A stretch of DNA of 26,056 bases from Bryobacterales bacterium (GCA_003132865.1 PKYZ01000494.1:8052-34107), one strand, 5' to 3'; positions 1 through 7,978 are shown, numbered from the stretch's first letter. The notes: generated from the sequence alone by a model not told the origin. Program-made: numbers and translations.

Positions 1-2518
1 GATTGAGCAGGTGATATTCGCCGCGCACACGGTATTGGTAATTGCCGCCCACGGGCAGTTCAGTGTCGTAGCCGGTGATGGGCCGGAAGGCCAGCGCGTG
101 CTTCATCTGCGCTTCGCGGGCCAGCACCTCGAGACCCACGCCTTCGATGCGGGAGGCGGTGCCGGTGAGGTATTTGTCGATCAGCGATTTATTCAGCCCG
201 ATGGCTTCGAAGACCTGCGCTCCGCGGTAGCTTTGCAGCGTGGAGATGCCCATCTTGGAGAAGGTCTTCAGCAAGCCTTTGTTCACGGCCTTCTTGTAAT
301 TGGCGAGAGCCTTTTCAAAGGTCAAGCCTGGGGGCAGGTTGCCGCGCATCGCCATGTCTTCGAGCGTTTCGATGGTCAGGTAAGGGTTCACGGCGCTGGC
401 GCCATAACCGATCAGGAGCGCAAAGTGCATGACCTCGCGCGGCTCGCCGGATTCGACGATCAGGGCGACCTGGGTGCGGGTTTCATCGCGGACCAGGTGG
501 TTGTGCACGGCGGCGAGGGCCAGCAGGCTGGGGATGGGGGCATAGTCTACGTCGAGGCCGCGGTCGGAGAGGATGAGCAGGCTGTAGCCGGACTTGATGG
601 CCAGCGAGGCGCGGCGGCAAAGCTGATCGAGGGCGCGCTCCAGGCCCTTTTCGCCGTCTTCGACAGGGAAGAGCGTGGGTAGCGTGGTGGCCAGGAAATC
701 GCCTTGCGAGACGCGGCGCAGCTTTTCGAGCGAGCGGTTGCCGAGGATGGGGTGCGGCAGCCGCAGGGTGTGGCAGTGCCGCGGCGTCTCATCCAGGATG
801 TTGCGCTCGGTGCCGATGTAGCTGATGAGCGACATGACCATCTCTTCGCGGATGGGATCGATGGGAGGGTTGGTGACCTGCGCGAAGAGCTGCTTGAAGT
901 AGTGGAACAGCGGCTGCGGGCGGTCGGAGAGGCAGGCGAGGGGCGTGTCGCCGCCCATGGAACCGATGGGCTCTTCGCCCTTTTCGGCCATGGGGGCGAG
1001 GATCAAGCGGAGATCTTCGTCGGTGTAGCCGAAGGCCCTCTGGCGGCAGAGGATGGTGTCGTGATCGGTGCCGTGCTCGCGGGGCGGGTCGGCAAGTTGC
1101 TCGAGGGTAACCTGGTTTTCGGCGAGCCAATGCGCGTAAGGGTTGCGCGAGTAGAGGCGCTGCTTGATCTCCTTATCGGAGACGATGCGGCCGGCCACGG
1201 TATCGACCAAAAGCATCTTGCCGGGCTGGAGGCGGCCCTTCTTTTTGACGTTTTCAGGTTTGACGGGGAGCACGCCGGCTTCCGAGGACATGACGATCAA
1301 GTCATCGTGGGTGACTAGATAGCGGGCGGGGCGCAGGCCATTGCGATCGAGGGTTGCGCCGATGACGCGGCCGTCGGTGAAGGCGATGGCGGCGGGGCCG
1401 TCCCAAGGCTCCATGAGGGAGGCGTGATATTCGTAGAACGCCCGCTTCTGCTCGTTCATGTGCGGATTACTGGACCAGGCTTCGGGGATGAGCATGGCCA
1501 TGGCGTGGGGCAGGTCGCGGCCGGCCATGAAGAGCAATTCCAGGGCGTTATCGAAGTTGGCGGAATCGCTGCCGCCGGGCGCGATGATGGGGAAGAGTTT
1601 CTCGATATCGGCCCCGAACAGCGGGGAGGCCAGGACGGACTGGCGGGCGTGCATCCAGTTGACGTTGCCGCGGAGAGTGTTGATTTCGCCGTTGTGGGCG
1701 ACGTAGCGGAAGGGATGGGCAAGCTGCCAGGTAGGGAAGGTGTTGGTCGAGAAGCGCTGGTGGACGAGGCAGAGGGCGCTCATCACGTCGGGGTCGGATA
1801 GCTCGCCGTAGAAGTGCGCCATCTGGGGGGCGAGCAGGAGACCTTTGTAGACGATGGTGCGGGCGGAGAGCGAAGGGAGATAGAAGTCGCCTTTGTTGGG
1901 CATGTTGGAGCCGGCGACTTCGGCTTCGGCGCGTTTGCGGACGATGTAGAGCTTGCGTTCGAAGGCGTCGGGGTCGAGGGGCTGGGCACAGCCGATGAAG
2001 ATTTGCTGGATGTAGGGCTGGGAGGCGCGGGCGACGCGGCCGATGGCATCGCCATTGACGGGGATGTCGCGCCAGCCGAGGACGGTGAGGCCTTCCTCGC
2101 GGACGATACGCTCCAGGATGCCTTCGCAGGACAGGCGTTGGTGCGGTTCGACGGGCAGGAAGGTCATGCCGACGCCGTATTCGCCTTCGGGGGGCAGGGT
2201 GAAGCCGAGGGCTGCGCACTCGCGGGCGAAGAACTTGTGTGGGATCTGGATGAGGATGCCGGCGCCATCGCCGGTTTCGGGATCGCAGCCGCAGGCTCCG
2301 CGGTGGGTGAGGTTGATGAGGACCTGGATGCCTTTGGCGATGATGTCGTGGGATTTGTGGCCGCTAATGCTGGCGACGAAGCCGATGCCGCAGGCGTCGT
2401 GCTCGTTGCGGGGGTCGTAGAGGCCTTGGGGGGCGGGCAGGGAGGAGGGCGTCGGGGGCTGGGGGCTGGGAACTGGTGGCTCGTGGTTCAGACCGGGGAT
2501 ACACTTGGATTCGGCCAT
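1..2518 (-). CDS. gltB: Glutamate synthase large subunit, N-terminal part (cut by window edge)
   Basis: GltB uses glutamine and 2-oxoglutarate to make two glutamates. The class II glutaminase domain releases ammonia, which is channelled to an FMN and Fe-S synthase domain. The 839 codons read without a stop and run off the left edge. Residues 1-42 form a propeptide-like leader ending in EHDA, and Cys43 (ACGIGF) is the expected catalytic Cys, exposed after processing. The motifs HQRFSTNTFPTW and AHNGEINT follow at about residues 250-280 and are typical of this glutaminase domain. The central domain then runs to the window edge; the FMN/Fe-S part lies outside. The leader is unusually proline-rich (PPVPSPQPPTPSS) and its DNA is a tandem GGGGGCT-type repeat. 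The start is the ATG at 2518, preceded by AGGGAG. The family is certain; completeness cannot be judged. Confidence 0.96.
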   Translation of the reverse strand, partial: MAESKCIPGLNHEPPVPSPQPPTPSSLPAPQGLYDPRNEHDACGIGFVASISGHKSHDIIAKGIQVLINLTHRGACGCDPETGDGAGILIQIPHKFFARECAALGFTLPPEGEYGVGMTFLPVEPHQRLSCEGILERIVREEGLTVLGWRDIPVNGDAIGRVARASQPYIQQIFIGCAQPLDPDAFERKLYIVRKRAEAEVAGSNMPNKGDFYLPSLSARTIVYKGLLLAPQMAHFYGELSDPDVMSALCLVHQRFSTNTFPTWQLAHPFRYVAHNGEINTLRGNVNWMHARQSVLASPLFGADIEKLFPIIAPGGSDSANFDNALELLFMAGRDLPHAMAMLIPEAWSSNPHMNEQKRAFYEYHASLMEPWDGPAAIAFTDGRVIGATLDRNGLRPARYLVTHDDLIVMSSEAGVLPVKPENVKKKGRLQPGKMLLVDTVAGRIVSDKEIKQRLYSRNPYAHWLAENQVTLEQLADPPREHGTDHDTILCRQRAFGYTDEDLRLILAPMAEKGEEPIGSMGGDTPLACLSDRPQPLFHYFKQLFAQVTNPPIDPIREEMVMSLISYIGTERNILDETPRHCHTLRLPHPILGNRSLEKLRRVSQGDFLATTLPTLFPVEDGEKGLERALDQLCRRASLAIKSGYSLLILSDRGLDVDYAPIPSLLALAAVHNHLVRDETRTQVALIVESGEPREVMHFALLIGYGASAVNPYLTIETLEDMAMRGNLPPGLTFEKALANYKKAVNKGLLKTFSKMGISTLQSYRGAQVFEAIGLNKSLIDKYLTGTASRIEGVGLEVLAREAQMKHALAFRPITGYDTELPVGGNYQYRVRGEYHLLN

Positions 2519-2540
2519 GTTTTTCTCCCTGGAAGGTTTT

Positions 2541-2569
2541 AGTGTAGCAGTCCTTTTAGTATCACGCAA
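2541..2569 (-). promoter_or_regulatory. gltB: Putative sigma70-type promoter of gltB
   Basis: On the minus strand TTGCGT (2569-2564) and TACACT (2546-2541) are separated by exactly 17 bases, placing a transcription start about 15 bases before the gltB ATG with an AGGGAG ribosome site in the leader. The -35 is weak (3/6) and the -10 moderate (4/6). A GATACTA box lies in the spacer. Confidence 0.4.
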
Positions 2570-2629
2570 TAGGCAGTTGATAATTATGCAGTATTAGTAA
2601 TTATGATACTAATGGCCGGTTGTAGTATC
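2556..2629. promoter_or_regulatory. Repeated GATACTA boxes upstream of gltB (candidate operator)
   Basis: The heptamer TAGTATC/GATACTA occurs at 2557-2563, 2605-2611 (opposite orientation) and 2623-2629. The middle copy is part of a perfect inverted repeat, ATTAGTA-7 bases-TACTAAT (2593-2613). The first box sits in the spacer of the putative gltB promoter. The region is conspicuously AT-rich in a GC-rich window. The repetition is directly visible; the binding role is inference, and no known regulator motif was recognised. Confidence 0.4.
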
Positions 2630-2887
2630 GCTATTTATAACGCTGCTAAGCAGATATCAGGCGATCCGCATCGGGGATGGGCCATTTTGTTGTCGATGGG
2701 TTCGCACCAAGCTTAAGCAGCACCTTGACGGGGTGTTATTGAGGCTGCGCGCGGCGACGTGCGTTTTTGAACAAACAAACCCGATTTCACAGTGCTTTCT
2801 TTACGCGCAGCCCGTTGTCATGTTTGTGACTGCCGAAATCCGGGGCAGCGGGCTGAGAGGAGCCGGTTGCCGTGGACCCGGAGGCTA
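2630..2887. other. Intergenic stretch without a recognisable gene
   Basis: This is the remainder of the gap between the gltB regulatory region and the IS630 remnant. It has mixed base composition and no convincing reading frame on either strand. No RNA gene was recognised. Confidence 0.5.
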
Positions 2888-3230
2888 GTGTCCTGAGTCA
2901 TAATTCGTTGAATAAAATCGGCGACTTGCCCTATACTGATCTCTGACCCATCTGCACTTCACACCGACCAGCGGGTCGTGGCTGAATCAGGTGGAGCGGT
3001 GGTGCGGAGAGTTGACGGAGAAGCGCATCCGGCGCGGGTCGTTCGACAGCGTACGGAGTTTGGTACAGGCGATCCAGGAATACCTGGAGCACAAAAACAA
3101 GGAGCCCCAGCCGTTCGTGTGGACCGCGGACGCGGACCTGATCCTGGGCAAGGTGCGTAGACTTTGTGAACGAATTTCTGGCTCACCAGGAGCCTAGCGA
3201 ATAATTAAACGAATCAGCGACTCAGGACAC
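2888..3230 (+). mobile_element. Internally deleted IS630-family element (MITE-like), 343 bp
   Basis: The ends carry matching inverted repeats. GTGTCCTGAGTC (2888-2899) is perfectly mirrored by GACTCAGGACAC (3219-3230), and similarity continues inward (ATTCGTTGAAT against ATTCGTTTAAT) with one gap. Between them lies only the C-terminal end of an IS630-type DDE transposase. A TA dinucleotide, the usual target of this family, flanks the left end (2886-2887) but not the right, so the right flank has decayed or been rearranged. The element cannot encode its own transposition but could be mobilised in trans. Confidence 0.85.
2940..3197 (+). pseudogene. IS630-family transposase, C-terminal remnant
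   Basis: About 85 codons remain open in one frame after a stop at 2937-2939. They contain HFTPTSGSWLNQVERW, the C-terminal signature of IS630/Tc1-mariner-like DDE transposases. The Glu of NQVE is the third catalytic acid of the DDE triad. The two catalytic Asp residues and the DNA-binding domain, which would make a protein of about 350 aa, are missing. No start codon with a ribosome site precedes it. The frame ends at TAG just before the right inverted repeat. Confidence 0.85.
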
Positions 3231-3326
3231 CCAGGTCGACCCTTTCCGTTGCGATTTCTCCGCCTAAAATCGGCCATTTAAGCCCCGCCCCCGGCCGCCC
3301 CTGCAAATGGTGGTTAAATATTCGAC

Positions 3327-4223
3327 ATGCCCACTCGCAGACGTTTTGTCGGACTGGCCGCCGCCAGCGCGGCCGTTGCGCTGCCCCTGAAATCACAGAC
3401 GCCCGCTGCGCGGCCCGCCATGCAACTCGGCCTGATCGTCTCCGCCGGCAGCGATCCCGAAGCCGCCATCCGCAAAGTACACAGCTTCGGCATCCCCACC
3501 TGCCAGGTAGGCGTGAGCGCCTTCGATCCCGGGATGCCCGCACGCCTGCGCGCCGCCCTCGACCAATACAAAATCGAGGCTACTTCGCTGGTCTCCGGCG
3601 GCCCCGGCCCCGAAGTCTACGACTTCTACAAAGGTCCGCTCACCATCGGCCTGGTGCCGCGCGAATATCGCGACGCGCGCATCGCCCAAATCAAGAAAGC
3701 CTCCGATTTCGCCAAACAGTGCGGCGTCCCCGCCGTCCAAACTCATTGCGGATTCATCCCCGAAAATCCGAACGATCCCATTTACAAGGAAGCCGTCGAA
3801 GCCATCCGCACCGTGGCCGGCTACTGCCGCCGCAACGGCCAGAACTTCCGCTGCGAAACCGGCCAGGAAACCCCCATCGCCCTCTACCGCGCCATCCGCG
3901 ACGTGGGCCTCGACAACGTCGGCGTGAACTTCGACGCCGCCAACCTCATCCTCTACGGTAAGGCCAATCCGGTGGACGCCCTCGACATCCTCGGCCCGCT
4001 CGTCCAGGGAGTCCACGCCAAGGATGGACTCTATCCCACCGGCCCCCGCGAGTTAGGACGCGAAGTCCCCATCGGTCAGGGCAAGGTCAACTTCCCGGCC
4101 TTCATCAAGCGCCTGAAGGAAGTTGGATACCGCGGCCCACTCACCATCGAGCGCGAAATCTCCGGCGCCAAACAGGCCGAAGACATCCGCGCGTCGAAAG
4201 CTTACTTGGAAAACTTACTATGA
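3327..4223 (+). CDS. Tat-exported sugar phosphate isomerase/epimerase-like TIM barrel protein
   Basis: The 298-aa protein belongs to the xylose isomerase-like TIM barrel superfamily, which isomerises or epimerises sugars and inositols using a divalent metal. A twin-arginine signal (TRRRFVGLAA, residues 3-12, then a hydrophobic stretch to about 22) predicts folded export to the periplasm. The expected metal ligands are visible as Glu177 (RCETGQE), Asp203 (NFDAAN), His230 (VHAKD) and Glu275 (TIERE). The start ATG precedes the Tat motif by three codons; the ribosome site is weak. The stop overlaps the next start by four bases (ATGA), so it is coupled to the Gfo/Idh/MocA gene. The exact substrate cannot be read from sequence. 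The pairing is common in Acidobacteriota and Planctomycetes glycoside catabolism. Confidence 0.9.
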   Translation: MPTRRRFVGLAAASAAVALPLKSQTPAARPAMQLGLIVSAGSDPEAAIRKVHSFGIPTCQVGVSAFDPGMPARLRAALDQYKIEATSLVSGGPGPEVYDFYKGPLTIGLVPREYRDARIAQIKKASDFAKQCGVPAVQTHCGFIPENPNDPIYKEAVEAIRTVAGYCRRNGQNFRCETGQETPIALYRAIRDVGLDNVGVNFDAANLILYGKANPVDALDILGPLVQGVHAKDGLYPTGPRELGREVPIGQGKVNFPAFIKRLKEVGYRGPLTIEREISGAKQAEDIRASKAYLENLL

Positions 4224-5512
4224 CTGACAATCCCAATCCAAATCGCCGCGCATTCCTTGCCGGCGCCACCGCCGCCGCCGGCTTCATGATCGTGAAGCCG
4301 CAACTCGTGCGCGGCTCTCAAGCCAACTCCGCCGTGCGCGTGGGCCTGCTCGGTTGCGGCGGTCGCGGTACCGCCGACGCCACCAGCATCGCCACCAACG
4401 GACCGGCGCGCATCGTCGCCCTGGCCGACCTGTTCGAAGACCGCCTCGCCACCGCCAAAAAGCATTTCGACGACGTGGCCGATAAACAACATCACGCCGG
4501 CGTCGCCGCCTCCCAAATGTTTCAAGGCCCGCATGCCGCCGAGCAGATTCTCAACTCCGCCGAAGTGGACGCCGTAGTCGTTGCCACGCCGCCCTATTTC
4601 CATCCCCGGCACCTGGCTGCCGCGGTCGCAGCCGGCAAGCACGTCTATTGCGAAAAGCCCGTGGGCGTCGACGTGCCCGGAGCCCTGCGCGCCATCGAAA
4701 GCGGCAAGCGGGCCGAGGGCCGCCTCAGCCTGGATGTCGGGTTCCAGATCCGCAAAGCGCCGCCGTTCGTGGAATTGGTGCGCCGCATCCATGCGGGCGC
4801 CCTTGGCGAGATCGCCTGCGGCGAAGCCTACTACTATTGCCCGTTCCTGAAGGTGCCCGATTACCCGAAGGCGTCCCCGGCCGAGCTTCGCCTCCGCCAC
4901 TGGCTGCACGACCGCGTCCTGTCCGGCGACATCATCGTCGAGCAGGACATCCACGTCGTCGATATCTGCAATTGGGTGCTCGAATCCCACCCCGTGAAGG
5001 CCATCGGCGCCGGCGGCCGCCAGGGCCGCACCGAATCGCCGGGCGATAACTGGTCACATTTCGACGTGGTCTTCTATTATCCCAATGACGTCCATGTCAG
5101 CTTCAGCTCGTGCCAGTTCGGCAAGACGGGTTTCGAAGCCAGCGAGCGCTTCTTCGGTACGCGCGGCAGTTCCCAATCGCCCTACTCCGGTCCCCTCCAG
5201 ATCGCCGGAGATGAGCCGTGGACTTGGAGCGGCAGCGAGAAGCCCGACAAGCCTAAGCCGGGCGAGTTCTCCGTTACCGGCAATTTCTCGGACAACCTCG
5301 CGCAGGCCGACTCCGAGAAGCACGCCGATTTCATCCAAAGCATCGTCACCGGCAAATTCCATAACCAAGCCGCGCTCGGCGCCGAATCGGCTCTCTCCGC
5401 CATGCTCGGCCGTACCGCCGCCTACACCGGCAAGGAAGCCACCTGGGACGAACTGCTCCGCTCCAACGAAACCTGGGATGCCGGCCTCGACCTAGATAAG
5501 CTCGGTAAGTAG
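4220..5512 (+). CDS. Tat-exported Gfo/Idh/MocA family oxidoreductase
   Basis: The 430-aa NAD(P)-dependent dehydrogenase acts on sugars or cyclitols, possibly oxidising or reducing C3 of glycosides; the substrate is unknown. A Tat signal (NRRAFLAGAT, residues 8-17) precedes the Rossmann fold. The dinucleotide site GLLGCGGRG lies at residues 42-50, and the family EKP motif at 145-147. The catalytic region EQDIHVVDICNW (241-252) supplies the expected Asp and His. Because Tat carries folded proteins, the cofactor would be bound before export, as in the periplasmic glucose-fructose oxidoreductase of Zymomonas. The gene overlaps the TIM barrel gene by ATGA and ends with TAG at 5510-5512, immediately before a run of small hairpins. 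Confidence 0.92.
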   Translation: MTDNPNPNRRAFLAGATAAAGFMIVKPQLVRGSQANSAVRVGLLGCGGRGTADATSIATNGPARIVALADLFEDRLATAKKHFDDVADKQHHAGVAASQMFQGPHAAEQILNSAEVDAVVVATPPYFHPRHLAAAVAAGKHVYCEKPVGVDVPGALRAIESGKRAEGRLSLDVGFQIRKAPPFVELVRRIHAGALGEIACGEAYYYCPFLKVPDYPKASPAELRLRHWLHDRVLSGDIIVEQDIHVVDICNWVLESHPVKAIGAGGRQGRTESPGDNWSHFDVVFYYPNDVHVSFSSCQFGKTGFEASERFFGTRGSSQSPYSGPLQIAGDEPWTWSGSEKPDKPKPGEFSVTGNFSDNLAQADSEKHADFIQSIVTGKFHNQAALGAESALSAMLGRTAAYTGKEATWDELLRSNETWDAGLDLDKLGK

Positions 5513-5580
5513 GACAGGCCTCCGGACCTGTCCCGGCCAGCCTCCTGGCAGACCGGCTGCGGACGAGGATCGCTCCGCAG
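5512..5580. repeat. Cluster of three small palindromes (REP-like, possible terminator)
   Basis: Three hairpins follow the Gfo/Idh/MocA stop: GGACAGG/CCTGTCC (5512-5518 with 5527-5533), GCCAG/CTGGC (5536-5540 with 5545-5549) and CTGCGGA/TCCGCAG (5557-5563 with 5574-5580). The first two have loops containing CTCC, as do the palindromes at 9992-10028 and 25981-26001. There is no T-run, so intrinsic termination is uncertain. The position between convergent genes fits a dispersed repeat. Confidence 0.6.
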
Positions 5581-5590
5581 TATGAGCGAA

Positions 5591-6000
5591 TCACAGCAGC
5601 CGGTAGTTCACTTCGATGGTTGCGGCCACCTTCACCGGCCGGCCGTCCTTGAGGCCCGGCTTGAAATGCCATTGGCTCACGGCTTCGATGGCATTCTCGT
5701 CCAAGCCGAGTCCAGGCCCCGCACGATCCGCGGGTCGTGGGCGAGGCCGTCGGTTCCGATCACTACCTGGACCACCACGGTGCCCTGCAACCGCGCGGCA
5801 CGTGCTTCATCGCTGTACTGAGGCTCCCCTCTCTGCGCTACCGACGGAACCGATACGTCTTCGCTCACGAGATACGCGTCCGCCAGATGGGCAGGCGCCG
5901 GCTTCGCATTTGCCTGCCGTATGGCTGCCGCGCGCGCGTCGACCTCGCTCGCCTGGTCGTGGCGGCCTTGCGCCCGCAGGAACTCGGCGTAGACCTCCAT
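5591..6000 (-). pseudogene. TonB-family C-terminal domain fragment, frameshifted
   Basis: From the ATG at 6000 the frame reads a TPR-like segment (EVYAEFLRAQGRHDQASEV) and then the beginning of a TonB C-terminal domain (SDEARAARLQGTVVVQVVIG, then VRGL). The rest of the domain, GLDENAIEAVSQWHFKPG to NYRLL, continues in another frame and stops at 5591-5593. A one-base indel near 5708-5716 therefore breaks the gene. No transmembrane anchor or proline-rich linker precedes it; the cecR promoter begins where that part should be. It looks like the 3' end of a longer TPR/TonB energy transducer left by rearrangement. A sequencing error could explain the shift but not the missing N-terminus. Confidence 0.8.
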
Positions 6001-6026
6001 GGCAACACGCGATCTAAACTTTCCTC

Positions 6027-6055
6027 TTGACTGGTTCAAACAGATGTTTTAAAAT
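6027..6055 (+). promoter_or_regulatory. Sigma70-like promoter of the efflux cluster
   Basis: TTGACT (6027-6032) and TAAAAT (6050-6055) are separated by 17 bases, a near-consensus promoter. Transcription would start around 6062, only about six bases before the ATG at 6068. The message would be almost leaderless, and no ribosome site is visible before that ATG. Confidence 0.75.
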
Positions 6056-6064
6056 GCTGTTTGA
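6036..6064. promoter_or_regulatory. Inverted repeat operator, probable TetR/CecR autoregulatory site
   Basis: TCAAACAG (6036-6043) and CTGTTTGA (6057-6064) are perfect 8-bp inverted arms around a 13-base centre that itself contains TTTTAAAA. The site covers the promoter spacer and the -10 box, so a bound dimer should block RNA polymerase. Its position just before a tetR-type gene supports autorepression. Specific recognition by this protein is inferred. Confidence 0.75.
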
Positions 6065-6067
6065 TCC

Positions 6068-6757
6068 ATGCCGGACCGCAACAAATCGCACAACGGCCTC
6101 CCTGCCGACGCCACTGAAGCCAGGATACTCGAAACCGCCGGGCACGTCTTCGCCGAAACCGGCTTCCAGGCGGCCAAGGTGCGCGACATTTGCGCGCGCG
6201 CCGGAGTCAATCTGGCCGCAGTGAATTATCACTTCGGCGACAAACTGGGGCTCTATAACGAAGTCTTGCGCTATGCCGCGCGCGCGGCCGGCAACGTCGC
6301 CACTTTCGATCCGGCTCTGCCGGGCCGCACGCCCGAAGCCAAACTGCGCGCGTTCGTGCTTGGCCTGCTGCAACACATGTACGGCGAAGACCGGCCGGCC
6401 TGGCCCGTGCGGCTGATGACCCACGAACTGGCGCAGCCCACGCCCGCCTTCGATGAGGTGGTCGAACAGGCAAGCCGCCCCTGGTACGACGCCATACGCG
6501 CGCTGGTGGGCGGCGTCATCGGCCGGCCGGCGGACGATCGCCAGACGCGGTTCTGCGCGCACAGCATCCTGGGGCAGATCAGCATCTATGGCCATGGCCG
6601 CGAGGCCCTCAAAAGATTGTGGCCGGAGTTGCAGTTCACCCCCGAGACTCTGGATGAGATCGCCGGCCACATCGCCTCCTTCTCGTTCGCCGCGCTGAAG
6701 AGTGTGAGCCGGCGCAACGCTGCCGGAAAACGAAAACGAAAGCAAACCGCGAGGTGA
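6068..6757 (+). CDS. cecR: TetR-family transcriptional regulator, CecR (YbiH) type
   Basis: The 229-aa repressor has a TetR N-terminal DNA-binding domain at residues 16-62. Its helix-turn-helix is KVRDICARAGVNLAAVNYHF (about 37-56), close to the family consensus. The C-terminal ligand and dimer domain (about 90-215) resembles that of CecR. In E. coli CecR controls ybhGFSR, and here the same gene set follows directly, which supports the assignment. The start ATG lies four bases after the operator and about six after the predicted transcription start; no other Met precedes the HTH. The stop is three bases before the ybhG-like ATG, so it heads the operon. The inducer is unknown; the E. coli counterpart is linked to drug tolerance. 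Confidence 0.85.
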   Translation: MPDRNKSHNGLPADATEARILETAGHVFAETGFQAAKVRDICARAGVNLAAVNYHFGDKLGLYNEVLRYAARAAGNVATFDPALPGRTPEAKLRAFVLGLLQHMYGEDRPAWPVRLMTHELAQPTPAFDEVVEQASRPWYDAIRALVGGVIGRPADDRQTRFCAHSILGQISIYGHGREALKRLWPELQFTPETLDEIAGHIASFSFAALKSVSRRNAAGKRKRKQTAR

Positions 6758-6760
6758 GTC

Positions 6761-7978
6761 ATGGAGAATTCCCCTTTTATACATGCGCAAGCCGGCCGCG
6801 CCCGGACCGTGATTATTTTGATAGTCGTACTGCTGGCCGCCGGCGCCATCACGGTCTGGCGGGTGGTGTTGGCCAAGCCGCGCGACCCCGTCAACGTCAT
6901 ATTCCTGAGCGGGCGGATTGAAGGAGACGACTCGGCGGTATCGTCCAAAGCCACGGGCCGGCTGCTCGAAGCCAAGGTGCGCGAGGGAGACGAGGTCAAG
7001 GCGGGAGATGTCATTGCCGTCCTGGACGACCAGCAATTGCGCGATCGGGAGGCGCAGGCGCAGGCCAGCGTCGCGCAATCCGAGGCGCGTCTGCAATATT
7101 CCCGGCGGCAAATCGCGGTCCTGGAAGACCAGTTGCTCCAGAGCTCGGTGGAGAACGGTCAGTCCAAGGTGGATTCCAAGGGCCGTGTCAGCCAGGCGCA
7201 AGGGGAACTGGCGGTGGCGGAAGCCGAGTTGGCGCAGCAGGAAGCCGCCTATAAGCTGGCTCTGTTCGATAAGGACGCCTACACGCGGCTGGCGCAAACG
7301 GGCGCGGTATCCGAACGCCAGGGCAAGCAGGCGGAAACCACAGCGGAGACTCAAGCGGCATTGGTGGCCGCGTCCAAACGCCGGGTGGAGGCCGCGCGCG
7401 GCGCTCTCGCCACGGCCGAAGCCACTTTGAGCAATCCGGATATTCGAAGCCTGCAGGCAGCCGCGTTGCGCCAACAAATCGCGCAGCAGGAGGCCGAGAT
7501 CGCCAGTGTTGCCGCCGATGAACAACACGCGCGGGCGACACTAATGGAGGCCAACGCCAACCGCAAAGATCTTACCGTTACCGCTCCCTTCGGTGGAACG
7601 GTAGTGACCCGGACCGCCGAACCGGGCGAGGTGCTCACTGCCGGAACGCCCATTGTCACGATGCTCGATCTGCACAAGGTGTATCTGCGCGGCTACATTC
7701 CCGAAGGCCAGATCGGACGCGTCAAAGTGGGCCAGGCGGCGCACGTGTACCTGGATTCGAATTCCAAACAGCCGCTGGATGCTTACGTGGTGCGCATCGA
7801 TCCGCAGGCCACCTTCACGCCTGAAAACACCTACTTTCGCGACGACCGGGTGAAGCAAGTGGTAGGGGTGAAGCTCGGATTGAAGAGCGGGTTCGGCTAC
7901 GCCAAGCCGGGCATGCCGGCCGATGGTGAGGTCTTGGTGGCGGGCGACGCGTGGCCGCCGGAAAGCCATCGGAAATGA
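6761..7978 (+). CDS. ybhG: HlyD-family membrane fusion protein, YbhG type
   Basis: This 405-aa periplasmic adaptor links an inner-membrane ABC transporter to an outer-membrane channel. One N-terminal anchor helix lies at about residues 15-34. A first half lipoyl domain (VSSKATGRLLEAKVREGDEVKAG) comes near residues 55-80 and its partner (VTAPFGGTVVTRTAEPGEVL) near 270-295. A long Ala/Gln/Glu-rich coiled-coil hairpin lies between them, followed by a beta-barrel domain. The coiled coil is consistent with docking to a TolC-type protein, and one is encoded at the end of the cluster. The ribosome site GAGGTGA overlaps the end of cecR. The stop overlaps the ATPase start by ATGA. Confidence 0.93.
   Translation: MENSPFIHAQAGRARTVIILIVVLLAAGAITVWRVVLAKPRDPVNVIFLSGRIEGDDSAVSSKATGRLLEAKVREGDEVKAGDVIAVLDDQQLRDREAQAQASVAQSEARLQYSRRQIAVLEDQLLQSSVENGQSKVDSKGRVSQAQGELAVAEAELAQQEAAYKLALFDKDAYTRLAQTGAVSERQGKQAETTAETQAALVAASKRRVEAARGALATAEATLSNPDIRSLQAAALRQQIAQQEAEIASVAADEQHARATLMEANANRKDLTVTAPFGGTVVTRTAEPGEVLTAGTPIVTMLDLHKVYLRGYIPEGQIGRVKVGQAAHVYLDSNSKQPLDAYVVRIDPQATFTPENTYFRDDRVKQVVGVKLGLKSGFGYAKPGMPADGEVLVAGDAWPPESHRK

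Noticed and set aside
1814..2542. Long plus-strand open frames opposite gltB (also 11-682 and 704-1318)
   Set aside because: They mirror the GltB codons, have no ribosome sites and no family similarity; the minus strand reads continuous GltB.
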